Positions 1 to 5,676 of a stretch of 10,648 nucleotides of DNA are shown in pieces. Within the stretch, counting starts at the first letter, position 1. Each line of letters opens with the position of its first letter. Position numbers and translations under genes: made by a program. Below the pieces are notes generated by a model that ran no database searches, was not told where the DNA came from, and saw only the letters and a program-made list of their open reading frames with translations. Origin of the DNA: Pseudomonas sp. (GTDB taxonomy: Bacteria > Pseudomonadota > Gammaproteobacteria > Pseudomonadales > Pseudomonadaceae); contig JAQZAY010000112.1 in assembly GCA_029239415.1 (NCBI GenBank), positions 1 through 10,648 on the forward strand, in the 5' to 3' direction.

Positions 1-1
1 C

Positions 2-232
2 GACAAGAACCTGTACGACCTGCCGCCTGAAGAGGCCAAGGAAATCCCACAGGTCTGCGGCAGCCTGAAGGAAGCCCTGGAAGAGCTGGACAAGGGCCGC
101 GCGTTCCTGACCAAGGGCGGCGTGTTCTCCGACGACTTCATCGATGCCTACATCGACCTGAAGTCCGAAGAAGAGATCCGCGTACGCACCTTCGTTCACC
201 CACTCGAGTACGACCTGTACTACAGCGTTTGA
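2..232 (+). CDS. glnA: Glutamine synthetase, C-terminal end (partial)
   Basis: These are the last 76 codons of type I glutamine synthetase, which makes glutamine from glutamate, ammonia and ATP in the cytoplasm and is the main entry of ammonium under nitrogen limitation. The reading frame opens with [16 protein letters not shown], the segment carrying the tyrosine (codon 14-16) that GlnE adenylylates in enterobacterial GS (Tyr397 there). It ends in the helical tail and the typical LYYSV-type C-terminus, followed by TGA. The 5' end lies outside the window, so its promoter cannot be judged. A terminator follows 33 bases after the stop. The nearby ntrB-ntrC pair is the known regulator of glnA, which supports the call. 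Identification is by recognised sequence and is nearly certain; the only incompleteness is the window edge. Confidence 0.97.
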   Translation, partial: DKNLYDLPPEEAKEIPQVCGSLKEALEELDKGRAFLTKGGVFSDDFIDAYIDLKSEEEIRVRTFVHPLEYDLYYSV

Positions 233-265
233 TGCGTTGACGCCTGGCGTCCTCTGCTTCAAGTG

Positions 266-299
266 AAAATGGCCTCCTCGTGAGGTCATTTTTCTTTTT
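266..299 (+). terminator. Intrinsic terminator of glnA
   Basis: An 11-bp stem (266-276 with 282-292, one G-U pair) closes a 5-base loop and runs into a T-rich tract (tttcttttt, 291-299). It sits 33 bases after the glnA stop and separates glnA from the downstream lipoprotein gene, so that gene probably has its own promoter or depends on read-through. Confidence 0.85.
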
Positions 300-382
300 A
301 CCTACAGCACGAATCGAAAAATCCGACTGGCGCAAACCACCCATCGGCACACACTCCGGTCTTCGTTCCCAAGGAGATCATC

Positions 383-925
383 ATGCGCCCTTCCCACCTC
401 GCCCCGATCTTGCTTCTCGCCCTTCAAGGCTGCACACCGTCAGGCCAGCCAACCGGCCCCCTCGACCCTTTGCTCGACAGCATCGAACAGCGCCTCGATA
501 TCGCGCAAGCCGTGGCCCTTCACAAATGGGACCAGCGCCAGCCCGTGCAGGCCAGCACTCGTGAGCGTCAGGTACTGGAGAGCGTGCGCCGCGCCGCGCC
601 GGATCACCAGCTGCCCCCTGACCGCGCCCAAGCGTTCTTTGCCGACCAGATGGAAGCCAACAAGCTGCTGCAGTACAGCGCTCTGTCATCCTGGCAGCTG
701 AAGCAGCAGGCGCCTGCTACCCAGCGCCAGGACCTGGCCCAGCAACTGCGTCCGCGCCTTGACCGCCTGCAAGCGGAGCTGCTTGATCGCCTGGCCCTGT
801 TTGACCAGACCCGGTTGCCACACTGTGCAAATGTGCTGGCTCGCGCGCTGGTCCTGCGCACCGAAGACCCGGTCCGCCACCTCGCCCTGGTGCGCGCTAC
901 TGGCCAATTGTGCGTGCAGCCCTGA
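383..925 (+). CDS. Exported chorismate mutase-like lipoprotein (AroQ gamma class)
   Basis: The product has 180 residues. A short signal ends in a lipobox (LQGC, Cys17), so a periplasmic lipoprotein is predicted. Residues ~27-105 match the all-helical AroQ chorismate mutase fold of the periplasmic gamma class, which converts chorismate to prephenate. Aligned without gaps to E. coli and M. tuberculosis enzymes from memory, Arg37, Lys48, Arg60 and Gln97 fall on the active-site positions Arg28, Lys39, Arg51 and Gln88 of the E. coli domain. Asn93 takes the Ser84/Thr position. The aspartate equivalent to Asp48 is Ala57. Two cysteines in the C-terminal half (LPHC and QLC) match the disulphide pair of the secreted M. 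tuberculosis enzyme. The start is fixed by AAGGAG at 371-376. It lies between glnA and ntrBC with its own leader. Family assignment is firm; activity and physiological role are uncertain, since periplasmic chorismate supply is unexplained. Confidence 0.8.
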   Translation: MRPSHLAPILLLALQGCTPSGQPTGPLDPLLDSIEQRLDIAQAVALHKWDQRQPVQASTRERQVLESVRRAAPDHQLPPDRAQAFFADQMEANKLLQYSALSSWQLKQQAPATQRQDLAQQLRPRLDRLQAELLDRLALFDQTRLPHCANVLARALVLRTEDPVRHLALVRATGQLCVQP

Positions 926-934
926 AAGGTCCTA

Positions 935-951
935 TGCTCTATGTTGGTGCA
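935..951 (+). promoter_or_regulatory. Candidate NtrC enhancer site 1 upstream of ntrB
   Basis: TGCTCTA-TGT-TGGTGCA matches 12 of 14 informative positions of the enteric NtrC palindrome (TGCACCA-N3-TGGTGCA), with a perfect right half. Its centre is about 160 bp before the start predicted from the sigma-54 element at 1079-1094, a normal enhancer distance. The match is seen; binding is inferred. Confidence 0.6.
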
Positions 952-971
952 TGGCTGAATTGATTTAGCCA
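952..971 (+). repeat. Inverted repeat between the NtrC sites
   Basis: Two 9-base arms (952-960 and 963-971, TGGCTGAAT against ATTTAGCCA) pair with one G-U and a 2-base centre. It begins 26 bases after the chorismate mutase-like gene. No T-tract follows, so it is at best a weak terminator. It could also be a protein-binding palindrome, since it sits between the two candidate NtrC sites. Confidence 0.35.
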
Positions 972-976
972 GTCTT

Positions 977-993
977 GTCCCCAAACTGGTTCA
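977..993 (+). promoter_or_regulatory. Candidate NtrC enhancer site 2 (weaker) upstream of ntrB
   Basis: GTCCCCA-AAC-TGGTTCA matches 10 of 14 informative NtrC positions, six of seven in the right half. Its centre is 42 bp (about four helical turns) from site 1 and about 120 bp upstream of the predicted start, which would place two dimers on the same face of the helix. Confidence 0.45.
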
Positions 994-1078
994 TTGAACT
1001 TCAGAAAGTGTGATCGCAAGGGCCAGATCCGCGCGAATACAGGTCTTTATCTGCAAATCCCGCTTCCTTTCGGAGCCT

Positions 1079-1094
1079 TGGTTTGGTTTTTGCA
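1079..1094 (+). promoter_or_regulatory. Candidate sigma-54 promoter of ntrBC
   Basis: TTGG... and TTGCA are placed so that the GG (1080-1081) and GC (1092-1093) dinucleotides are separated by exactly 10 bases, as required for RpoN -24/-12 elements. The TTTG after the GG departs from the usual CACG, so a weak-to-moderate promoter is expected. Start would be near 1105, leaving a ~76-base leader before ntrB. The two NtrC-like sites upstream strengthen the call. Confidence 0.6.
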
Positions 1095-1180
1095 TTTTCT
1101 TCGTACCAGCGGATTTCCAGCGCGCCCGCCCTTGGCCCAGCCAGGGGCGCCCATGTGCCAAAAGAGGTCAACGACGCCCC

Positions 1181-2266
1181 ATGACCATCAGCGACGCTCA
1201 GCACCGTCTGCTTCTCGACAACCTGACCACCGCCATCCTCCTGCTCAACGCCGACCTGCGCCTGGAATACATGAACCCCGCGGCCGAGATGCTGCTGGCG
1301 ATCAGCGGCCAGCGCAGCCATGGGCAATTCATCAGCGAGCTGTTCACCGAGTCGGCCGAGGCACTCAACTCCCTGCGCCAGGCAGTGGAACAGGCGCATC
1401 CGTTCACCAAGCGCGAAGCCCAGCTGACCTCGTTGACCGGCCAGAGCCTGATGGTCGACTACGCCGTCACGCCGATCCCCAGCCAGGACCAGACCGTGCT
1501 GCTGCTGGAAGTCCACCCGCGCGACCGTCTGCTGCGCATCACCAAGGAGGAGGCCCAGCTGTCGAAGCAGGAAACCACCAAGATGCTGGTGCGCGGCCTG
1601 GCCCACGAGATCAAGAACCCGCTGGGCGGTATTCGCGGCGCAGCGCAATTGCTGGCGCGCGAGTTGCCCGAGGAAGAGCTGCGCGACTACACCAACGTGA
1701 TCATCGAGGAGGCCGACCGCCTGCGTAACCTGGTCGACCGCATGCTGGGTTCGAACAAGCTGCCCTCGTTGGCCATGACCAACATCCATGAGGTACTGGA
1801 GCGGGTCTGCAGCCTGGTGGAGGCCGAGAGCCAGGGCTGCATCACCCTGGCGCGCGACTACGACCCGAGCCTGCCCGACGTGCTGATCGACCGCGAGCAG
1901 ATGATCCAGGCCGTGCTCAACATCGTGCGCAACGCCATGCAGGCGATCAGCAGCCAGAACGAGCTGCGCCTGGGCCGCATCACCCTGCGCAGTCGCGCCA
2001 TGCGCCAGTTCACCATCGGCCACACCCGGCACCGCCTGGTGGCCCGCGTCGAGCTGATCGACAACGGCCCTGGCATTCCGGCCGAACTGCAAGACACCCT
2101 CTTCTATCCCATGGTCAGCGGACGCCCGGATGGTACCGGGCTCGGCCTGGCCATTACCCAGAACATCATCAGCCAGCACCAGGGCCTGATCGAATGTGAC
2201 AGCCACCCCGGCCACACCACGTTCTCGATCTTCCTGCCTCTGGAACAAGGAGCCACTGCCTCATGA
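1181..2266 (+). CDS. ntrB: Nitrogen regulation sensor histidine kinase/phosphatase NtrB
   Basis: NtrB (GlnL) is the cytoplasmic PII-controlled kinase and phosphatase of NtrC. The 361-residue product starts with a PAS domain (about 5-115), then the dimerisation/phosphoacceptor helices with RGLAHEIKNPLGG (His142), and the ATPase domain with N box NIVRNAM (Asn251), DNGPGIP (Asp294) and GTGLGL (318-323). There are no membrane segments, as expected. The frame is open further upstream to 1010, but family length (E. coli 349) and the PAS start favour ATG 1181, and the predicted sigma-54 start would exclude much of the extension. A GAGGT at 1164-1168 is a rather distant ribosome site. The gene ends overlapping ntrC by 4 bases, so the two are translationally coupled. 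Regulation through the upstream RpoN/NtrC elements is inferred. Confidence 0.97.
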   Translation: MTISDAQHRLLLDNLTTAILLLNADLRLEYMNPAAEMLLAISGQRSHGQFISELFTESAEALNSLRQAVEQAHPFTKREAQLTSLTGQSLMVDYAVTPIPSQDQTVLLLEVHPRDRLLRITKEEAQLSKQETTKMLVRGLAHEIKNPLGGIRGAAQLLARELPEEELRDYTNVIIEEADRLRNLVDRMLGSNKLPSLAMTNIHEVLERVCSLVEAESQGCITLARDYDPSLPDVLIDREQMIQAVLNIVRNAMQAISSQNELRLGRITLRSRAMRQFTIGHTRHRLVARVELIDNGPGIPAELQDTLFYPMVSGRPDGTGLGLAITQNIISQHQGLIECDSHPGHTTFSIFLPLEQGATAS

Positions 2267-3699
2267 GCCGAAGTGAAACCGTGTGGATCGTCGACGATGA
2301 TCGCTCAATCCGCTGGGTACTGGAAAAAGCCCTGCAACAGGAAGGCATGAACACCCAGAGCTTCGACAGCGCCGACGGCGTCATGGGGCGCCTGGTCCGG
2401 CAGCAGCCAGACGTGATCATCTCCGACATCCGCATGCCCGGCACCAGCGGCCTGGACCTGCTGGCACAGATCCGCGAGCAGCACCCGCGCCTGCCGGTCA
2501 TCATCATGACCGCTCATTCGGACCTGGACAGCGCCGTGGCCTCCTATCAGGGAGGTGCCTTCGAGTACCTGCCCAAGCCGTTCGATGTCGACGAAGCCGT
2601 GTCGCTGGTCAAGCGCGCCAACCAGCACGCCCAGGAACAACAGGGCCTGCACACGCCTCCGAGCCTGACACGTACTCCCGAGATCATTGGCGAGGCCCCT
2701 GCGATGCAGGAGGTCTTTCGCGCGATCGGCCGCCTGAGCCACTCCAACATCACGGTGCTGATCAATGGCGAGTCCGGTACCGGCAAGGAACTGGTCGCCC
2801 ACGCCCTGCACCGCCACAGCCCGCGCGCGGCCTCGCCGTTCATCGCGCTGAACATGGCCGCGATACCCAAGGACCTGATGGAGTCCGAACTGTTCGGCCA
2901 TGAAAAAGGCGCCTTCACCGGCGCGGCCAACCTGCGCCGCGGACGCTTCGAGCAGGCCGATGGCGGCACGTTGTTTCTCGACGAGATCGGCGACATGCCG
3001 GCCGACACCCAGACCCGTCTCCTGCGCGTGCTGGCCGACGGCGAGTTCTACCGAGTCGGCGGCCACGTCCCGGTCAAGGTCGACGTGCGGATCATCGCCG
3101 CCACTCACCAGAACCTCGAGAACCTGGTACAGGCCGGCAAGTTCCGCGAAGACCTGTTCCACCGGCTGAACGTGATCCGGATCCACATTCCGCGCCTGGC
3201 CGATCGCCGTGAAGACATCCCGGCCCTGGCTCGACACTTCCTTGGCCGGGCAGCGCAGGAACTGTCGGTGGAGCCGAAGCTGCTCAAGCCGGAGACCGAA
3301 GAGTTCATGCGCAACCTGCCATGGCCCGGCAACGTGCGCCAGATGGAGAACACCTGCCGCTGGATCACCGTGATGGCGTCAAGCCGCGAGGTGCTGATAG
3401 GCGACCTGCCGCCCGAGCTGCTCAACCTGCCCCAGGACGCGGTCCCGGTCACCAACTGGGAACAGGCACTGCGCCAGTGGGCCGATCAGGCCTTGGCACG
3501 CGGCCAGTCGAACCTGCTCGACAGCGCGGTCCCGAGCTTCGAGCGCATCATGATCGAGACCGCCCTCAAACACACGGCCGGCCGGCGCCGAGACGCTGCC
3601 GTGCTGCTCGGCTGGGGTCGCAACACCCTGACTCGCAAGATCAAGGAACTGGGGATGAATGTCGACGGCGCGGAGGATGACGACAGCGAAGAACATTGA
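2263..3699 (+). CDS. ntrC: Nitrogen regulation response regulator NtrC (sigma-54 activator)
   Basis: This 478-residue bacterial enhancer-binding protein, phosphorylated by NtrB, remodels RpoN-RNA polymerase at nitrogen-scavenging promoters. The receiver domain (~5-120) keeps the acidic pair Asp11/Asp12, phosphoacceptor Asp55, Thr83 and Lys105. The AAA+ domain (~140-380) has Walker A GESGTGKE (169-176), the sigma-54 contacting GAFTGA loop (216-221) and Walker B TLFLDE (236-241). The C-terminal Fis-type helix-turn-helix spans about 427-466, followed by a short acidic tail. All functional motifs are intact. AAGGAG at 2247-2252 lies inside ntrB, and ATGA overlap couples the genes. Candidate targets in this window are its own operon and the small RNA directly downstream. 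Confidence 0.98.
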   Translation: MSRSETVWIVDDDRSIRWVLEKALQQEGMNTQSFDSADGVMGRLVRQQPDVIISDIRMPGTSGLDLLAQIREQHPRLPVIIMTAHSDLDSAVASYQGGAFEYLPKPFDVDEAVSLVKRANQHAQEQQGLHTPPSLTRTPEIIGEAPAMQEVFRAIGRLSHSNITVLINGESGTGKELVAHALHRHSPRAASPFIALNMAAIPKDLMESELFGHEKGAFTGAANLRRGRFEQADGGTLFLDEIGDMPADTQTRLLRVLADGEFYRVGGHVPVKVDVRIIAATHQNLENLVQAGKFREDLFHRLNVIRIHIPRLADRREDIPALARHFLGRAAQELSVEPKLLKPETEEFMRNLPWPGNVRQMENTCRWITVMASSREVLIGDLPPELLNLPQDAVPVTNWEQALRQWADQALARGQSNLLDSAVPSFERIMIETALKHTAGRRRDAAVLLGWGRNTLTRKIKELGMNVDGAEDDDSEEH

Positions 3700-3705
3700 C
3701 CGAGC

Positions 3706-3728
3706 CCGGGGCCGCCTCGCGGCCCCGG
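3706..3728 (+). terminator. GC-rich hairpin after ntrC
   Basis: A perfect 10-bp GC stem (3706-3715 with 3719-3728, loop CTC) begins 6 bases after the ntrC stop. No T-tract follows, so it is not a classical intrinsic terminator. It may pause polymerase or protect the ntrBC mRNA 3' end. Confidence 0.5.
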
Positions 3729-3732
3729 CACA

Positions 3733-3749
3733 CGCACCGATCCTGTGCC
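3733..3749 (+). promoter_or_regulatory. Candidate NtrC site upstream of the NrsZ-like RNA
   Basis: CGCACCG-ATC-CTGTGCC preserves the outer GCAC...GTGC symmetry and N3 spacing of the NtrC palindrome, matching 9 of 14 informative positions. An extra half-site CGGTGCA follows at 3750-3756. The centre (3741) is about 118 bp before the predicted sigma-54 start, close to the -120 placement of site 2 at ntrB. Confidence 0.5.
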
Positions 3750-3831
3750 CGGTGCACTGACGCAAGGCACGCATCTGCCGGCAAACGCTCTGGAACCCCT
3801 CCAAACCGCCCGATATCCGGCTTTTGCGTAC

Positions 3832-3848
3832 TTGGCACGACACCTGCA
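3832..3848 (+). promoter_or_regulatory. Near-consensus sigma-54 promoter downstream of ntrC
   Basis: TTGGCACG-acac-CTGCA reproduces the RpoN consensus TTGGCACG-N4-TTGCA with one difference and exactly 10 bases between GG (3834-3835) and GC (3846-3847). The predicted start is about 3859. On this strand the next protein gene is trmL, almost 490 bases away, and a terminator lies at 3872-3910. The promoter therefore points at a short non-coding transcript. Confidence 0.85.
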
Positions 3849-3858
3849 ATAACCTTGG

Positions 3859-3910
3859 TATCTCCAGTTTTGGGGACCTCGGTACAGGCAGGCCGGGAAT
3901 CCCCTCTTTT
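3859..3910 (+). ncRNA. nrsZ: NrsZ-like nitrogen-regulated small RNA
   Basis: A strong sigma-54 promoter drives a segment with no credible reading frame that ends in a hairpin plus U-tract, giving a predicted RNA of about 50 nt. In P. aeruginosa the NtrC/RpoN-dependent sRNA NrsZ lies in the same place, directly after ntrC and before the small unknown gene next to trmL. It is reported as a longer transcript processed to ~60-nt stem-loop units that influence swarming through rhamnolipid production. The version here looks like a single unit. Promoter, hairpin and synteny are seen; identity with NrsZ is inferred without alignment. The 5' end is set by sigma-54 spacing (uncertain by a few bases) and the 3' end by the U-tract. 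Confidence 0.65.
3872..3910 (+). terminator. Terminator of the NrsZ-like RNA
   Basis: GGGGA (3872-3876) pairs with TCCCC (3900-3904). Inner CCT/GGG and GG/CC pairs form a bulged upper stem under a ~10-base loop, and TCTTTT follows directly. Only the + strand has the T-tract, so this serves the sRNA and not the gene on the opposite strand. Confidence 0.7.
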
Positions 3911-4346
3911 ATTCGTGCAGCCTCACCTGCACCCGCCAACGTCCAGCGTCCCCCACTGCGGACCACTCGCCGCGCAGGGGACGCGCGGCGACCAGGGTCA
4001 CCAGCAACCCCGCATCGCTTTTCTGCACCCGCCAGCTGACCGGCTTGCCCTGCATCTGCAACTGGCCGCGCTGGGGCTTGCCCTGGGCCTCGAACAGCAA
4101 TGCCAGGGTACCGTCCACGGATTCGCCGTGCAGCTTGGGTTCTTCGTTGAACCACAGGTCCAGACCCGCCTCGACCACCTCGACCCGCTCGAGGACCCGC
4201 TCCTCGGGCGTGGTCAGGCGGCCGATCATCAGGCCGACCAGCAGCCCGAACAGGGCCAGCGACATCAGCATGCGTGGCCAGGCCTTAGAACGCGGGTCCG
4301 GTTCGGGGGTAGAATGCTCGTCATCTTCACGCTCGGAGCCGTGCAT
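3909..4346 (-). CDS. Small single-pass membrane protein of unknown function
   Basis: I recognise this only as a conserved Pseudomonas hypothetical found next to trmL. The product has 145 residues: a charged N-terminus of about 25 residues, one hydrophobic segment (about 27-42, MLMSLALFGLLVGLMIGRL), then a ~100-residue mostly polar domain of beta-like pattern (GESVDGTLALLFEAQGKPQRG, then a WRVQ strand repeated near the end). Topology is probably N-in with the domain in the periplasm, by inference. No catalytic motif is visible. Its start codon overlaps that of trmL on the other strand (CATG). Met26 or Met28, just before the membrane segment, are possible alternative starts giving ~120 residues; the first start has a distant AGGA. 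Its 3' end touches the NrsZ-like terminator. Confidence 0.72.
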   Translation of the reverse strand: MHGSEREDDEHSTPEPDPRSKAWPRMLMSLALFGLLVGLMIGRLTTPEERVLERVEVVEAGLDLWFNEEPKLHGESVDGTLALLFEAQGKPQRGQLQMQGKPVSWRVQKSDAGLLVTLVAARPLRGEWSAVGDAGRWRVQVRLHE

Positions 4347-4800
4347 GTTTCACGTCATCCTTTTTCAACCAGAGATTCCGCCGAATACCGGCAACATTAT
4401 CCGGCTCTGCGCCAACAGCGGCTGCGACCTGCACCTGATCGAACCCATCGGGTTCGAGCTCGATGACAAGCGCCTGCGCCGGGCAGGCCTGGACTACCAT
4501 GAGTATGCCACGCTCAAGCGCCACGAGAGCCTGGCCGCATGCCTGGAGAACCTTGGGCAGCCCAGGTTGTTCGCGTTCACCACCAAGGCGTCGCACCCCT
4601 ACCATGAGGTTGCGTTCAAGCCTGGGGATGCGTTCCTGTTCGGGCCGGAGAGCCGGGGGTTGCCTGTCGAAGTCCTGGACAGCCTGCCTGCGCAGCAGCG
4701 CTTGCGCTTGCCGATGCAGCCCGGGTGCCGGAGCCTGAACCTGTCCAATACCGTGGCGGTCACGGTGTACGAGGCGTGGCGCCAGCAGGGGTTTGCCTGA
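4345..4800 (+). CDS. trmL: tRNA (cytidine/uridine-34 2'-O)-methyltransferase TrmL
   Basis: TrmL (YibK) uses S-adenosylmethionine to methylate the 2'-OH of the wobble base of certain leucine tRNAs. The 151-residue protein is a minimal SPOUT (trefoil-knot) methyltransferase, close to the E. coli length of 157. Visible motifs are PEIPPNTGNIIRL (9-21), FGPESRGLP (99-107) and the knot segment GCRSLNLSNTVAVTVYE (127-143). No extra RNA-binding domain is present, as usual for TrmL. GGAG at 4335-4338, 6 bases from the ATG, supports this start; that ribosome site lies inside the first codons of the oppositely oriented gene. A possible -10 (TAGAAT, 4310-4315) lacks a good -35. It converges with secB on a shared terminator. 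Confidence 0.95.
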   Translation: MFHVILFQPEIPPNTGNIIRLCANSGCDLHLIEPIGFELDDKRLRRAGLDYHEYATLKRHESLAACLENLGQPRLFAFTTKASHPYHEVAFKPGDAFLFGPESRGLPVEVLDSLPAQQRLRLPMQPGCRSLNLSNTVAVTVYEAWRQQGFA

Positions 4801-4849
4801 GGGTCTTGTAGCGGCTGTACCGGCTTCTTCGCTTGCACAGACAGCACAA

Positions 4850-4875
4850 AAAAAGCGCCTGCAAAGGCGCTTTTT
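4850..4875. terminator. Bidirectional terminator between trmL and secB
   Basis: A 10-bp perfect stem (4850-4859 with 4866-4875, GCGCC/GGCGC extended by A/T pairs) carries a 6-base loop. It is flanked by an A-run on the left (4848-4854) and T-run on the right (4871-4875), so a U-tract follows in both directions. It ends trmL on + and the secB operon on -. Confidence 0.93.
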
Positions 4876-4892
4876 CATTCACCGCAAACCGC

Positions 4893-5381
4893 TTACTGCA
4901 GCGACGGCGCTTCGCCCGCCTCCTGCATGCGCTGCATCTCTTGCGCGTACAGGGCGTCGAAGTTGACCGGCGACAGCATCAGTGCCGGGAACGAACCACG
5001 GGTCACCAGGCTGTCCAGCGTCTCGCGGGCATACGGGAACAGGATGTTCGGGCAGAACGCGCCGAGGGTATGGCTCATCGAGGCGGCGTCGAGGTTCTTG
5101 ATCAGGAAGATACCGGCCTGCTGCACTTCAGCGATGAAGGCAACCTCTTCACCGTTCTTGACGGTCACCGACAGGGTCAGCACCACTTCGTGGAAGTCGC
5201 CTTCCAGGGCCTTCTGCTTGGTGTTCAGGTCCAGCGCGACGCTCGGCTCCCACTGCTGACGGAAGATCGCCGGGCTTTTCGGGGCTTCGAACGACAGGTC
5301 ACGCACATAGATGCGCTGCATCGAGAACTGGGGAGAGGTGTCTTCGGCTGCGGCGGCGCCGTTGTTCTGTTGCTCAGTCAT
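4893..5381 (-). CDS. secB: Protein-export chaperone SecB
   Basis: SecB is the cytoplasmic homotetrameric chaperone that keeps preproteins unfolded and hands them to SecA. The 162-residue product carries the conserved core [19 protein letters not shown] (about 22-40), the central strands with [25 protein letters not shown], and the segment [39 protein letters not shown] that forms the peptide groove and subunit interface. The N-terminus is a typical low-complexity tail with [13 protein letters not shown] sits 6 bases before the start. It is last in the yibN-grxC-secB operon, 39 bases after grxC, as in enterobacteria, and ends at the bidirectional terminator. All family features are present. 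Confidence 0.98.
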   Translation of the reverse strand: MTEQQNNGAAAAEDTSPQFSMQRIYVRDLSFEAPKSPAIFRQQWEPSVALDLNTKQKALEGDFHEVVLTLSVTVKNGEEVAFIAEVQQAGIFLIKNLDAASMSHTLGAFCPNILFPYARETLDSLVTRGSFPALMLSPVNFDALYAQEMQRMQEAGEAPSLQ

Positions 5382-5420
5382 GGCAGATCCTTCTTTCTAG
5401 GGTCTTTGATAGGGATGGAA

Positions 5421-5675
5421 TCAAGCCTTGAGCAGCGCATCGAGCTTGCCGGCGCGCTCCAGGGCGTACAGGTCATCGCAACCGCCGACATGGGTCGCGC
5501 CGATCCAGATCTGCGGTACCGACGTGCGGCCCGCTTTCTGGGTCATCTCTGCGCGCAGCTGCGGCTTGCCGTCGACCTTGATCTCTTCGAAGTCCACGCC
5601 CTTGCTCTGCAGCAGGTGCTTGGCACGCGAGCAGTACGGGCAGTAGTCGCTGGAATAGACGATGACGTGCTTCAT
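5421..5675 (-). CDS. grxC: Glutaredoxin 3 (dithiol)
   Basis: This small dithiol glutaredoxin reduces disulphides and glutathione mixed disulphides in the cytoplasm with electrons from glutathione. The 84-residue thioredoxin fold has the active site CPYC at 12-15, the TSVPQIW cis-proline loop (about 51-57) and the GGCDDL glutathione-binding turn near 64-69. Length and motifs match E. coli GrxC (83 residues). Its start follows the rhodanese stop after one base (TGA-c-ATG), and the preceding GGTGAAG is a modest ribosome site, so translational coupling is likely. It is the middle gene of yibN-grxC-secB. Confidence 0.96.
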   Translation of the reverse strand: MKHVIVYSSDYCPYCSRAKHLLQSKGVDFEEIKVDGKPQLRAEMTQKAGRTSVPQIWIGATHVGGCDDLYALERAGKLDALLKA

Positions 5676-5676
5676 G

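Noticed and set aside
383..925. A hidden accessory or defence system around the lipoprotein gene
   Set aside because: The neighbours are all core nitrogen genes, base composition is uniform, and there are no integrase, repeat or toxin-antitoxin features; it is a single core-like gene.
1010..1180. Upstream extension of the ntrB frame
   Set aside because: It precedes the PAS domain, exceeds family length, and contains the predicted sigma-54 promoter; the sequence has no similarity to NtrB.
1001..2248. Long open frame antisense to ntrB (415 codons)
   Set aside because: It lies opposite a certain gene and reads as the Gln/Leu/Ala/Val/Gly-rich text typical of antisense frames in GC-rich DNA. No domain is visible. 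The same applies to the long antisense frames inside ntrC (2305-3237), gpmI (6228-7256), envC (8194-9165) and ctpA (9282-10508).
3379..4155. Minus-strand frame of 258 codons across the 3' end of ntrC and the sRNA region
   Set aside because: Arg/Ala/Gly-rich composition, overlaps ntrC antisense and the better supported - strand gene in another frame, and crosses the sigma-54 promoter and terminator.
4801..4832. Possible degraded REP-like sequence after trmL
   Set aside because: The tract with TGTAGCGGC and CGGCTTCTTCGC loosely recalls P. putida REP elements, but it has no proper palindrome and too few matching bases to call.
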